From Kalmusia sp. IMI 367209 (Eukaryota; Ascomycota; Dothideomycetes; Pleosporales; Didymosphaeriaceae), in assembly GCA_027946365.1 (NCBI GenBank), contig JAPEUQ010000002.1, forward strand, positions 2,666,001 to 2,730,000: a stretch of DNA of 64,000 bases, written 5' to 3'. Position numbers and translations under genes: made by a program. This document shows positions 8,903-19,507 of the stretch, one piece after another. Numbering within the stretch: position 1 is the stretch's first letter; each line of letters begins with the position of its first letter. The notes beneath the pieces were generated by a model. The model was not told where the DNA came from. It did no database searches and saw only the letters and a list, made by a program, of their open reading frames with translations.

Positions 8903-11587
8903 GCCCGCCAGAAGGCCCCCTGCTTGAGGGTCTTCATTCGACTTTTGCTTTTATCATGATTGTGCATTTAGCGGGCAGGTTTTTCCAAAGTTACGGTTCG
9001 GAGCTCGGTATGGCACAGGTTGGGGGGCAATCAATCAGTGGGTGATTCGACCTTCACCCTGGGATTTCATTTTGCAAAATTCTGTATTGGATTTGTTCGC
9101 GCGTTGACCGCTGCATTTGCACTGGTTTCTTTTAGATTCCCCTTCTTGATCATTGTATTTTGGTTTCGGGATTAGACTTGGACAATCACTCCGCCTGTAC
9201 GCTCATGCGCATTTGATTCCCCTTGGATTTCTTTTTTTTCGGTCGCACGGTCATGGCTTTGAACAACATAGTATCTGGTAATCACAAACATCATTTCAAC
9301 AACATTTCACTCCTTGTCATTTGGCAGTGGTCAATACTTGCTTGATCCTTACCGTCATCAGCCTCCACGCAGCTTTGTGAGTATGAATGATTTTGGAGTC
9401 AGCATCCGCGCTTCGCGCAAGAGGCCAACGCAACCGCTCCTTCCGTCCTTCGTCCGCTCCTTCTCCCACCAACGTGCTGCCTTCCGCATGGAGACGGGCA
9501 GCAGCAAATGCAATGACCACGACACAATCAGCTTACATTCGTACGTCACCTTGTTCCAAGGCACTGCCTACGCTCGCTCACTCAATCGGACCGAAGCCCT
9601 CGCAGAACGCCCCGTCAGCCACGCCGCTTCTTCAACATGGAAGATTGATTAGGTCCTCTCTCACCGCCATCGCGACGATCACGCAAATCGGGCCCGCATC
9701 GCATCGCACCGCGCCGCTCCGCTCCCGCTTCGGGACTGTCATCGGTGAGCGTGTCTTCCCGTCAGCATGCCTACCGCTCTTTTGCCCCCTTTATCCACCT
9801 CATCCATTCGTCAAGCGGCTAACACACACATATACACACGCACCACCGCCGCCGCCGCCGCCCGAGTGCATATCAATGTACGTACCCGTCATTAACAAGG
9901 GGCGCCGAGATTGACAGTGTCTGGGGAGCGGTCTGGGGGTGGTATGTGCACCCTGCATGGAACATCTGAAGAAGACGGAGAAGGCACCTGGAGCAAATTG
10001 CCAAAAAAGCACGGTATTTTTATCGACGGCTGTTGTTGGACGACGAGCTGGCCCCATCCCGGTTTCCGGGTAATAACACGTGGGCTCTGTGCATCCTCGC
10101 ATCCGTTGGCTTTTCTCGCTTCTTGCGTCGGCATATGCACTCGCGCGCTCACACCTTCCTTTTGGCTTGCCGCGTCATGATCGCGGTCGCCCTCGTTTCA
10201 ATGGACTCCGGAGCGTGGAAGCCCCTCTGGCTCGTCCAAGTTCAAATGATATCGTCGGCCGAAAGGCGACCGAGACACACTTCCAGACCCGTTTCCTGGA
10301 TCCGCGACTCACACTTCCTGTTCCTGTCTCAGCGCTGTGGATCCCCTTCGCGTGGCCCAACGGCAGTGCATCCGCCTCCTTGTGGGGGTGCAGGGACTGC
10401 ACAAGGCGCAAATCTCCTGCATTGCTGATCACCTCAAATCAAAAAACTTAAATGCCCGGCATTAATTATTCCCGCTGATTAAGTGCCTCCTGTACGCAAA
10501 AGTCCGTGAGATACTCGCCGACCATGGGTCGGTTGCCGTGTGAAGTTTGCACCTACTATTTGACATGCAGATTTTGCGTCGAAATGGTCAAAAGGCCGGG
10601 CGTTTATGCGCCTCGTAAGGCGTGCGTACAGAGCTTCCCGGCATGGTCTGACCTGACGTCGATTCCTGATATTTGTCCGCAATCTCGAAGACGCTTCGGA
10701 CGTGATACACCGACGCAGGTGGTGGTCTGCTCTCCCCCTCGGTTCGCTTTCAGCCGCAGCGTCACCACGCCGCAAAATACGGGGAAGCCTGTCCGTCTCC
10801 ATACGCATCCACCCCCCTGGAAGCGACCAAGTCGCCAGGGCTGAATGGATTTACCCAAACTTTGCGGCGTCCCTATATTAAAAGCCTGGTAAGCAGTAGG
10901 ATCTCGTGTTCAAATCCGTCGATCGAGCCGATAACACCTACGCCCACGTATTTCCGCTTTCTGACAACCTGCCTCGGCGGCGGCTGAATCAAACATGTTC
11001 CGCGTCAAAAGGAGAAGACTTGTGTCCACTCAGAGTTCACGTAGGTATTTACATTTCGTGTAACGTCCGTTGGGGGCCGAGTGCGTGGCTATCGCATGAT
11101 GGGACGATGTAGGCCCTGCCTGCTTCCTGCTTCCTCCTTACAAGTCGCTAAATTTAGTACATACCATATGTGCGTCAGCTTGCCGTCGCGTTCTCGGTAA
11201 TTTGTCGCAATATTTGATATCTTTCACTATTCACTATAGGCATTGAACGACTACCTGTCTTAGTGGGGTTTCTCCTGCACGACGCGAATAGGTATAGCGC
11301 GCGGATGAAGTATACAGAAAGGACTTCAATCTAACTTGTATGCCAAATGCCCTCTGACGATGTGAGCGACACGTGCTTCACGGTATTCTCGCGAGTTTTG
11401 ATCACCATCCGGATTCGCTATTAAAACCTATGGCAACAAAGAGCGCTGCCCCAATGCATCGATGATGGGCACAACTCTCAAAGACGAACGCCACCCATGC
11501 TCCCTCTATTCGAACACATATGGTACATTTAATTACAAGACGATACTATAATACACAAGCACGCAAGACGGTGCAAAGCGGGGGTAT
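8903..11587. other. gene-free region
   Basis: About 2.7 kb. Open frames up to 175 codons (for example 9387-9914 +) overlap on both strands, have low-complexity ends (CCG/CAC repeats near 9840-9863) and show no motifs. I see no gene. The right edge is the 3' flank of the PPR-like gene. Confidence 0.45.
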
Positions 11588-14203
11588 CTAAGAAGAATTG
11601 CTAACGTTGTGTGCTGCATCCACGGCCTGGGCGTGCTGCTCGACACTTTTATCCTTGGCTGGCTGCTCCTCGACAGCAGATGCGGGTGTAGGTGTAGGTT
11701 GCAGCCGCAGAGCATGGTGACGCGGTGATTTCGGTTTCCCCAGCGGTCGGGGAGATATTTTGGGAGGCGGGGCATTGTGGGAAGACTGCAGGCCGACGTA
11801 GTATTTCAGCTCTGGGAGTCCAATTGATGATGGTTTTGCTTCGGCGGAATCGCGTTGCCTGCTAGAAAGGTAGATGTTTTGATGGCTGTTTCCTTGGGCT
11901 TCGAGGAGTTGGCGTTCTGCTGGAGAGATGGGCTGGCGCTCGGGAGCCCAGCTTCGACCGTATGTGTGATGTGTGATTCGCGGACCGGCTGTCTGGTCGG
12001 CCGGAAGAGAGTGAGCGGCGTGTTTGGGAATGGATAAGCGCTTGCGGATTTCGAAGTTGGCGGACGGGGGTCGGATGGTTGCGCTGGCTACTTTGGGTGC
12101 TTGACCCGAAGGGTCTCGTAGACGTTTGATGTGTTTGCGAAGATTGTCAAGCGTCAGGTTATAAGCGTAGCCGCTGTCCCTCTGGAGATGCACGGCTTCT
12201 TGCGGCTTTCTGTTGTACATCTTCAACGCATCTTGACGGGCCTTGGGTCGAGAATCGGCCTGATCCATCAACTCTACGATGGAGACCCAGTTCGCGAATC
12301 GCAGGGCGTCGAGGGGGATTCCTGTAGGGCTAAGTGCCGCTGTAGAGGCCGCAGTAGCAGCGGGCGGTTGATGCGGATCGATGGTGTATTCATCATAGAT
12401 TGTTTGCATATCCTCACGCCGGCCTAGCGGGGGTCTTTTCGGGTCAAGAAACATGTGGAATGGGGTATGGCGTATATCCAGGCGTTGACCAGACATAACA
12501 ACAGCCGCGATGTTTTTCATCTGCTTCTTCAAATCGTCCAAATCTGCCTCGAATTGTCCTGCAGATGGAAGCTCGATTGACCTTGTGTTGAACGGCAGCT
12601 GTTTGTCCAGTGTTGCCACTAACATATCCTTGCTCGTTGCGGGGATTGCATGTTCGAGTTCGGTGAGCTGTGCACGGAAAAAGCTGAGGTGATCTGCTCT
12701 TTTACAGGATTTCGACAGTGCAATCCAGTCCCTCCAATCGATCTGAACGCCCTTTGATTCAGTCTCGAAAGCAATACGAGCCCAGTATTCTTCAATCAGC
12801 TCCTTCTCTTGGACCTGACCTGCTGCGGTCAGCACAGTCCTAATACCAACAGAATCCAATTCCACTTGGGCGGTTCGTATGTCCTGTAGCGAGACCTTTA
12901 GTAGATCGGGGACTCGCAATTTTCCGGCAAGGTGGACAAGTGCGACGAGCGCCTGGGCAGAAGGGGGCATTCCAGCTTGGAGAAGTGATGACAAAACATC
13001 GTGGGCAAACGTGATGATGCGATTGCGAAGCTCTGCCATGCCTCCCTGGAAATCTGTCCCGGGTGCCAATTCGGGGAGCAGAGTGTCGAATGCGGTGAGG
13101 AATTGTCCCACGTGGATCGGCTCCAAGGAGCCACCAGCCTCTAAGTAAGCGTATATGGCATTGGCAATGGCGCGAAGGAAGATTAGTCGATCTTGTAGAG
13201 AGTCAGACGCCTCCATAGCTTTCTTGACCCTTGTAATGAGGCCAGCGACATGGTTGGGCTTCAAGACAGTGCCCCCACGGCAGGCAAGCATGAAGACGGT
13301 ATATTGTTCTTCCAAAGGTCGCTCGGTCATGAAGAGTTCAAAGAATCGGGTGGGCAACTGTGACGGATACAAGCGCAAAGCTGTGTCTAGCGCCAGATAT
13401 GAGTTCTTCCAGTCACCAGCACGGAGGCGAGCAGTCAGAATGCCTTGCAAAAGGAGCACGGGAAGGTTGGCGATAACGACGGGCTGACTGCGGTCAGGCA
13501 CAATGGCATCGGGAGAGAGGTGGTACTCGGCGAAGGTGCCGGGAAATCGTTTGAGGGCGTCGACGTAGAGACTCTCAAGCTCTGGCAGCTCCATCTTGCT
13601 TCCGTAGGTCAGCAGTTCGATTGCTGCGCCGTACACGGCTTGCGACACGTAGCTGTCATCCTGTTGAGCAAGCCACTGCCACAGATTATATCCCTCGTCG
13701 TAGTTGTTGCATGTCTTGTATATTCCTAGAAGATGCACGAATGCATACGGATGCGGAGGGAGGGTGCCAGTCTGGAGATCGTGGACGACCTGCTGGACGA
13801 AAGGGATTACATGGGCAGCGCGGACCCTGGCTGCCTGCTCGTTGCGCACGCAAGTATGCAATAGCTGGGCGATTCGGCGAGTGTCATCGCGGTTCAGAGC
13901 GCGCGTGGGGACAACACTGGGGTAGAGTGCCATGAGAGCTTGCACGTTGCGGTCGGTGCAGGCGGTGCGCATCTTGTCAAGCAGCAAATCATCCGGTCGC
14001 CCATGCCGCTGTGCTTTCCGGACAGGAGGCGATGTCCTATGGGTCTTCGCCGCATGGCTCTTATATCGTCTATCGTGCGTAGGCAAGAGGCATCGTGACT
14101 GGAGTGCGGCTAGCGGTGCGCGCACATGGAGTAGACGTGGGATGAGAAACGGTGCTGAGGGGCATACGAGAGAGGCCAGCGAGGTCCTAGGCAACGTGGG
14201 CAT
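11588..14203 (-). CDS. mitochondrial PPR-like protein
   Basis: Intron-free frame of 871 residues from the ATG at 14203 (MPTLPRTSLASLVCPSAPFL). A longer frame to 14365 would run into the promoter shared with coatomer zeta. The first ~60 residues are rich in Arg, Leu and Ser without acidic residues, as in a mitochondrial targeting sequence. The next part has helical repeats of about 35 residues (for example YAFVHLLGIYKTCNNYDEGY then LWQWLAQQDD, and VYGAAIELLTYG), with a conserved block FPGTFAEYHLSPDAIVPDR. This pattern fits fungal PPR-type RNA-binding proteins of mitochondria that stabilise or translate organellar mRNAs (Rmd9-like is possible but not shown). The C-terminal ~200 residues are Pro/Ser-rich and probably disordered. 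Confidence 0.75.
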   Translation of the reverse strand: MPTLPRTSLASLVCPSAPFLIPRLLHVRAPLAALQSRCLLPTHDRRYKSHAAKTHRTSPPVRKAQRHGRPDDLLLDKMRTACTDRNVQALMALYPSVVPTRALNRDDTRRIAQLLHTCVRNEQAARVRAAHVIPFVQQVVHDLQTGTLPPHPYAFVHLLGIYKTCNNYDEGYNLWQWLAQQDDSYVSQAVYGAAIELLTYGSKMELPELESLYVDALKRFPGTFAEYHLSPDAIVPDRSQPVVIANLPVLLLQGILTARLRAGDWKNSYLALDTALRLYPSQLPTRFFELFMTERPLEEQYTVFMLACRGGTVLKPNHVAGLITRVKKAMEASDSLQDRLIFLRAIANAIYAYLEAGGSLEPIHVGQFLTAFDTLLPELAPGTDFQGGMAELRNRIITFAHDVLSSLLQAGMPPSAQALVALVHLAGKLRVPDLLKVSLQDIRTAQVELDSVGIRTVLTAAGQVQEKELIEEYWARIAFETESKGVQIDWRDWIALSKSCKRADHLSFFRAQLTELEHAIPATSKDMLVATLDKQLPFNTRSIELPSAGQFEADLDDLKKQMKNIAAVVMSGQRLDIRHTPFHMFLDPKRPPLGRREDMQTIYDEYTIDPHQPPAATAASTAALSPTGIPLDALRFANWVSIVELMDQADSRPKARQDALKMYNRKPQEAVHLQRDSGYAYNLTLDNLRKHIKRLRDPSGQAPKVASATIRPPSANFEIRKRLSIPKHAAHSLPADQTAGPRITHHTYGRSWAPERQPISPAERQLLEAQGNSHQNIYLSSRQRDSAEAKPSSIGLPELKYYVGLQSSHNAPPPKISPRPLGKPKSPRHHALRLQPTPTPASAVEEQPAKDKSVEQHAQAVDAAHNVSNSS

Positions 14204-14398
14204 TTCCGAACGGGCATCACAGCAAAGGAAGTACCTGCAGTGTCGCGAGCCGCGCAGCGGTACTTTTTCAGACGCGCCAAGCGGCGGCGACGTTAGGCGA
14301 GCGCGGAGGAGACACCTTGTCCGTCTCCAAAACCCCCGCGGCGAGGACACACAGCTACGAGACAACCCTGAGCCTCTTTCCGAGCACTACAGCACACC
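14204..14398. promoter_or_regulatory. 195-bp bidirectional promoter
   Basis: The ATGs of the PPR-like gene (minus) and coatomer zeta (plus) are only 195 bp apart, so both promoters must overlap here. No TATA box is visible. Confidence 0.6.
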
Positions 14399-15192
14399 AT
14401 GTCGCGGCCACTCTCCCTGTTCAGCGTGTCGGCCATCCTCATCCTTGCCATTGACGATGGCTCGCGCATTCTCACCAAGTACTACTCGAACCCACATCCG
14501 CCCCAGGGCCAGACCGACTACCCCGGCCAGATAGCCTACAAGACGGTCAAGGACCAGAAATCATTCGAGAAGGGCCTATTAGGTGCGTGAAATCACATCA
14601 GGAGAGGATCAGCTCGGTCTGACAGGCGCGCAGAGAAGACGGCGAAGCAGACTACGGACATCATCCTATACGACCAGAAGGTGATTGTCTTCAAGATGGA
14701 GTCAGATGTCATGCTTTACGTAGTCGGCGGTTCGGAGGAGAATGAGGTGCTTCTGTACAGGTACGGAGTCGCAAATATGTGCTGCCAGGCGATATGTACT
14801 CATGGCCGTATAGTGTTGTTTTGGCTCTACGAGACTCGCTCAACATCCTCCTCAAGTAAGTGCTGCTACACCTCCCCGTCGATGCTTCAACTGACACGAA
14901 TAGGAACTCGGTGGACAAGCGCACCGTGATTGAGAACTACGACTTGGTGGTATGTAAAATGGCCAGGACATGAAATGGCAGCTAACAACCACAGTCCCTC
15001 GCCGTCGACGAGCTCGTAGACGATGGCATCATTCTGGAAACGGACCCTGTAACGGTCGCTTCTCGTGTCAGCCGGCCACCTGCGCAGGACATGACCTCGA
15101 TGAAGAACATCGACATCTCTGAACAAGGTTTCTACAATCTAATGGAATTCGGCAAGAGACAGCTAGCAGAGCGTATAAGACAGGGCTTATGA
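14399..15192 (+). CDS. RET3: coatomer subunit zeta (COPI)
   Basis: Five exons: 14399-14582, 14634-14760, 14814-14855, 14904-14949, 14995-15192, joining to 198 residues, the usual length. The sequence opens MSRPLSLFSVSAILILAIDD and contains SRILTKYYSNPHPP, DVMLYVVGGSEENE and VVLALRDSLNILLK, all diagnostic of the longin-fold small subunit of the COPI coat. The family acts in retrograde Golgi-to-ER vesicle formation as a partner of gamma-COP. Introns are 46-53 bp with standard donors; every junction restores conserved residues (for example GLL/EKTAKQ and LLY/SVVLAL). It shares its promoter with the divergent PPR-like gene. Confidence 0.95.
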
Positions 15193-15721
15193 GGAAGCGG
15201 TCAATGGTCAGCGGTCACGGCGTTGGAGGCGTTCTCACGAAAAAGGCTTAGCTATAGTCCTACTGCGCGGTTACTTGAGCCATAGATTTGATGAGCGTGC
15301 ATTGTTTCGTCGAGCTATGAACATGGGTGGAAGAACAGCCTAGTTGGGCCATGAGCCTGCAAGATTGGAATAAGGAGATTTCTTGCCACTATCTAGCTGA
15401 TAATGAGGATTGGCTGAACTAGGTGCGAAAGAACAAGGCTTGGACAGCTAGAAGAGCACCATGGCTCATATACTCCTTCGCTCTCGTGATCAGCTTCCTG
15501 CTTATTCGTCCTGGGGTAATCAATCCAGCCAGATTCAAATCGACATGTTCATAAGTTGTGACGTTTCTACTATCGTTTATATACGAAAGGTCAGGGACCA
15601 TGGATGATTCACTGGCGCTAATCAGCCCTACGCGCCACACCGAGTAAGCGGCGTTCGCATCGTCATCATCCCACCTGAACCCCACCGCCGCACGCGCTCG
15701 TCGCACTCTGCACACAACAAA
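15193..15721. other. intergenic
   Basis: 3' flank of coatomer zeta and promoter of the Rqc2 gene, both on the plus strand. No gene is supported. Confidence 0.6.
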
Positions 15722-18700
15722 ATGAAGCAGAGGTTTTCATCACTTGATGTCAAGGTATATGGTCTAGATAATCGCATCAATCGTCTTTGTTGATTTCGAT
15801 AGGTCATTGCACACGAGCTTTCCAAAACGCTGGTCCCGCTGCGAGTCACCAATGTCTATGATCTTTCCTCGGTAGCGAAGCTCTCTTATTCTCCCCGCCA
15901 CGCATCCTTTCCTACTGACCAGAGGTAGCGCATTTTTCTTTTCAAGTTCCACAAGCCCGATCACCGCGAGCAACTGATCATCGAATCCGGCTTTCGCTGC
16001 CATCTTACGTCCTACGCCCGCACCACCGCATCTGCCCCGTCGGCTTTCGTCGCTCGCTTACGCAAATACTTGAAGACCCGGAGAGTCACTTCCGTCTCAC
16101 AAGTTGGCACTGATCGTATAATTGAGCTGCAATTCTCGGATGGGCTGTACCGGTTGTATTTTGAGTTCTACGCAGGCGGAAATATCGTGCTCACAGATGG
16201 TGACCTGAAGGTCTTGGCTTTATTACGCAATGTAGAGGAGGGAGCAGAGCACGAACAGCTAAGAGTAGGGCTGGAATATAACCTTTCGCTGCGTCAAAAT
16301 TACGGAGGCATCCCGGAACTCACTCAAGAGAGGGTCCGGGAAGGTCTGCAAAAGGCAGTAGATCGGCAGAAAGAGCAGCCCGTAGCAGCTGCCAAGAAGG
16401 CAAAGAAGCAGCAAAAAGATGCCCTACGGAAAGCTCTTGCGGTGTCAATAACAGAATGCCCCCCACTACTCATTGACCACGCGTTGCACGTAGCGGACTT
16501 CGACCCCACGTTAAAGCCGGAGCAAGTTCTTGCGGATCAAAGTTTGCTAAACAAACTTCTACATGTGCTGCAACAGGCGCGTAACATATCGGAAGACATC
16601 ACATCCTCGGAGCAGATCAAGGGCTATATCTTAGCAAAACCCAATCCCGCAGCGCCTAAAGAAGAAGCAGATCCTTCGAACAATACTAACGTTCTTTATG
16701 ACGACTTCCATCCTTTTCAACCGCAGCAGTTCAAACAGTCAGAGTACACATTCTTGGAATTTGATGGGTTTAATAAAACGGTCGACGAATTTTTCTCTTC
16801 GATTGAAGGTCAGAAGCTAGAATCAAAACTGCACGAGCGCGAGCTACACGCGAGAAAGAAGCTAGATCAAGCACGAAAGGAACATGAAAGCCGTATTGGA
16901 GGATTGCAGCAGACTCAAGAGCTTAACTTTCGTAAAGCGGAGGCCATCCTAGCCAATATTCATCGGGTTGAGGAAGCTATCGCTGCTGTCAATGGATTAA
17001 TTGGGCAAGGAATGGACTGGGGCGAAATAGCGCGCCTGATCGAACGAGAGCAGGAACAGGACAACCCCGTGGCACAGCTCATCAGGCTTCCCCTGAAGCT
17101 ACACGAAAATACAGTTACCCTGCTCTTGGAAGAGTCGAATGAGGACCAAGTAGAACAGGACGAGGATGAAGGCTATGACAGCAGTTCCGTCGCTAGTGAG
17201 ACAGACGATGAGGATGAGTCGCCACAAGAAAAGAAGAAAAACCTTTCGTCGCAGCCAGTAGCGCAACCCAAGCTCGCCATTGACATCGACCTGGGTCTGA
17301 CTGCATACAAGAACTCCAGCGAGTATTTTGACCAGAAGAAGACTGCTAAGGGAAAGGAGGCACGTACTATTGAAGCATCTGAAAGGGCGATGAAGGCTCA
17401 TGAGCGCAAAGTGGCTGAAGATTTGAAAAAGGGCCTCAAACAAGAGAAAGAGGTGCTTAGACCCGTGCGCAGACAGCAGTGGTTTGAAAAGTTCATTCAT
17501 TTCATTTCATCCGACGGATATCTTGTTCTTGGTGGCAAAGATGGCCCACAGAATGAGATTATCTATCGTAAATACCTACGCAAGGGCGATGTCTATGTTC
17601 ATGCAGACCTCAAAGGTGCAGTGCCCATGGTCATCAAAAACAATCCCAACACACCGGACTCTCCGATACCTCCATCGACACTTTCGCAAGCCGGGCATCT
17701 TTCCGTCTGCACGTCGGAAGCATGGGATTCAAAGGCTGTGATGTCCGCGTGGTGGGTCAAGGCTGATCAAGTCAGCAAGATCGGGCAAACCGGAGAGTTT
17801 TTGGCGACAGGGCTGTTCAACATCACAGGGAGGAAGGAGTTCCTGCCGCCAGCTCAGCTAGTTGTTGGTTTGGCTGTCATGTTTGAGATCAGTGAGGAGA
17901 GCAAGGCTCGACATCGAAAGCACCGCGTCAACGATCCTGTCCCTTCTGCTGAAACGCTGATTGAAGGTGAAGGGAAAGCGACGGTAGTCAAGGATGTTAA
18001 TGACACAGGTAGCGACAGTGACGAAGATTTTCCGGATGCGAAGCCTGCGTCCGAATCAGAAGATGAGTTTCCTGATACCAGGCTCGAAGAGTCGGACGAT
18101 AGCGACGCAGAGTCAGAGACTGCAACACATGTCAACCCATTACAAGCAGCACATGGTGCGGCAGATTCGGATGACGAAGACGATGTAGAAGCTACAGCTT
18201 CTCAAAACGCAGCCTCCCGGTCAGGAAGGGCTAATTTAGCAAGTAAAGCTCTTCAGGATGATGCAGGGTCTGTTGCAGATTCAGAACAGACGCAAAACAC
18301 CGGACGCCGTCACCTATCAGCAAAAGAGAGGAAGTTATTGAAGAAAGGAAATTCGCAAGGAATTCTATCAATGCCCTCCGATTCAGCATCGGCTATAAAT
18401 GCCGAAGCAGAGAGCGATGGGGCATCTGATCTTGGTGATGAGTTAACTTCCGCACCCAAGGCCCCTGCAACCGTCACTTCTCAAGCCTCGAAGACAAGCA
18501 AGGGCCCTCTTCCACGCGGCAAGCGAGGCAAAGCAAAGAAGCTCGCAGCTAAATATGCTGACCAGGACGAAGAAGATCGGCAGCTTGCATTGCGTCTCCT
18601 TGGCGTGCAATCAGGTCCCAGTGTAGCAGAATCGGTAGCGCAAGAGAGACGATCCAAAGAGGAAGAAGCCGCAGCGAACAAGCAACGGCGCCGGGAACAG

Positions 18701-19222
18701 CACCTCCGCGCCCAAGCCACTGGCAAAGCAGCCGAAGAAGCCCGCCGCTCCGCAAATGAAGGCAATGCTCAAGAAGTAGATGACGGCGCGGACGACGAAA
18801 CCCTAGTCTCCAATCTCCTCAATCTTGACGCCTTCACCGGTCGCCCCCTTCCAGAAGATGAGATTCTCTCCGCCATTCCTATATGTGCCCCGTGGTCAGC
18901 TCTCGCCACTTATAAGTACAAAGCCAAGATGCAACCGGGTTCCCTCAAGCGTGGGAAAGCTGTTAAAGACATTCTCTCTAAGTGGGATAATGCTGGCAAA
19001 GATGCAAAGGCAACAGACAAACATAGCAAGGATGTAGAGCGCATCTGGCCAAGGGAGATGGAGCTGATCCGAGGCTGGAAGGAGACGGAGGTAGTCAGTG
19101 TGGTGAGCGTGGCGAAGGTTAGAGTTATGATGGCTGGTGGGAGGGATGGAGGAGGGCTAACTGTAAATCCTAAGAAAGGGAAGAAAAGTGCGAGAGGCGG
19201 GAGGGGATCAAAGAAGAGGTGA
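15722..19222 (+). CDS. RQC2: ribosome quality control protein Rqc2/NEMF (NFACT family)
   Basis: Three exons (15722-15754, 15803-15871, 15929-19222) giving 1131 residues, normal for fungal Rqc2/Tae2. The start MKQRFSSLDVK then VIAHELSK and YDLSS are the typical NFACT-N opening. Next come a coiled coil (about residues 290-350) and the NFACT-R core, WFEKFIHFISSDGYLVLGGK with YRKYLRKGDVYVHADLKGA. An acidic, Ser-rich linker with a KKGNSQGIL segment and basic stretches follows, then the NFACT-C region (CAPWSALATYKYKAKMQPGS). The family binds stalled 60S subunits with peptidyl-tRNA, recruits the Listerin/Ltn1 ligase and elongates nascent chains with C-terminal Ala/Thr tails. Both introns lie in the first 40 codons. 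Confidence 0.95.
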
Positions 19223-19426
19223 TAGGTGTGAGAAAGATATAGGAAGAATCGGTAATTCATTTCTAGCATGTGCAGACCAATGGTCCACGTGTAGATTCGT
19301 GGAAGATCATTTCGTGAAGCAATGGCGTGATTAATATTCCTCAGTCGATACCAGTCGATATGTAGGGAGAAAAAAAAGTGGCGTAACGTTTGGGACACTG
19401 GCATAGGAACCTCCCCAAAAAAATAA

Positions 19427-19507
19427 CGACACCTGTGAGATTCGAACTCACGCTCCCGAAGGAACAGGCTTAGCAGGCCTGCGCGATAACCACTCCGCCA
19501 AAGTGCC
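19427..19507 (-). tRNA. tRNA-Ser(GCT)
   Basis: 81 nt on the minus strand, beginning GGCACTTTGGCGGAGTGGTT. The acceptor stem GGCACTT pairs with AGGTGTC (with G-U pairs), followed by discriminator G. The anticodon stem CAGGC/GCCTG encloses loop CTGCTAA, anticodon GCT. A long variable arm with a TTCG-type loop, as expected for a class II tRNA-Ser, precedes the T arm GTGAG-TTCGAAT-CTCAC. The A box (TGGCGGAGTGG) and B box (GTTCGAATC) are intact. There is no intron. Confidence 0.95.

Noticed and set aside
9387..9914. A 175-codon plus-strand frame
   Set aside because: Arg/Ser/Pro composition from GC-rich sequence, a Pro tract from a CCG repeat, no motif and no splice context.
10880..10930. tRNA-like B-box sequence (GTTCAAATCC)
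   Set aside because: No matching A box, acceptor stem or anticodon arm around it.
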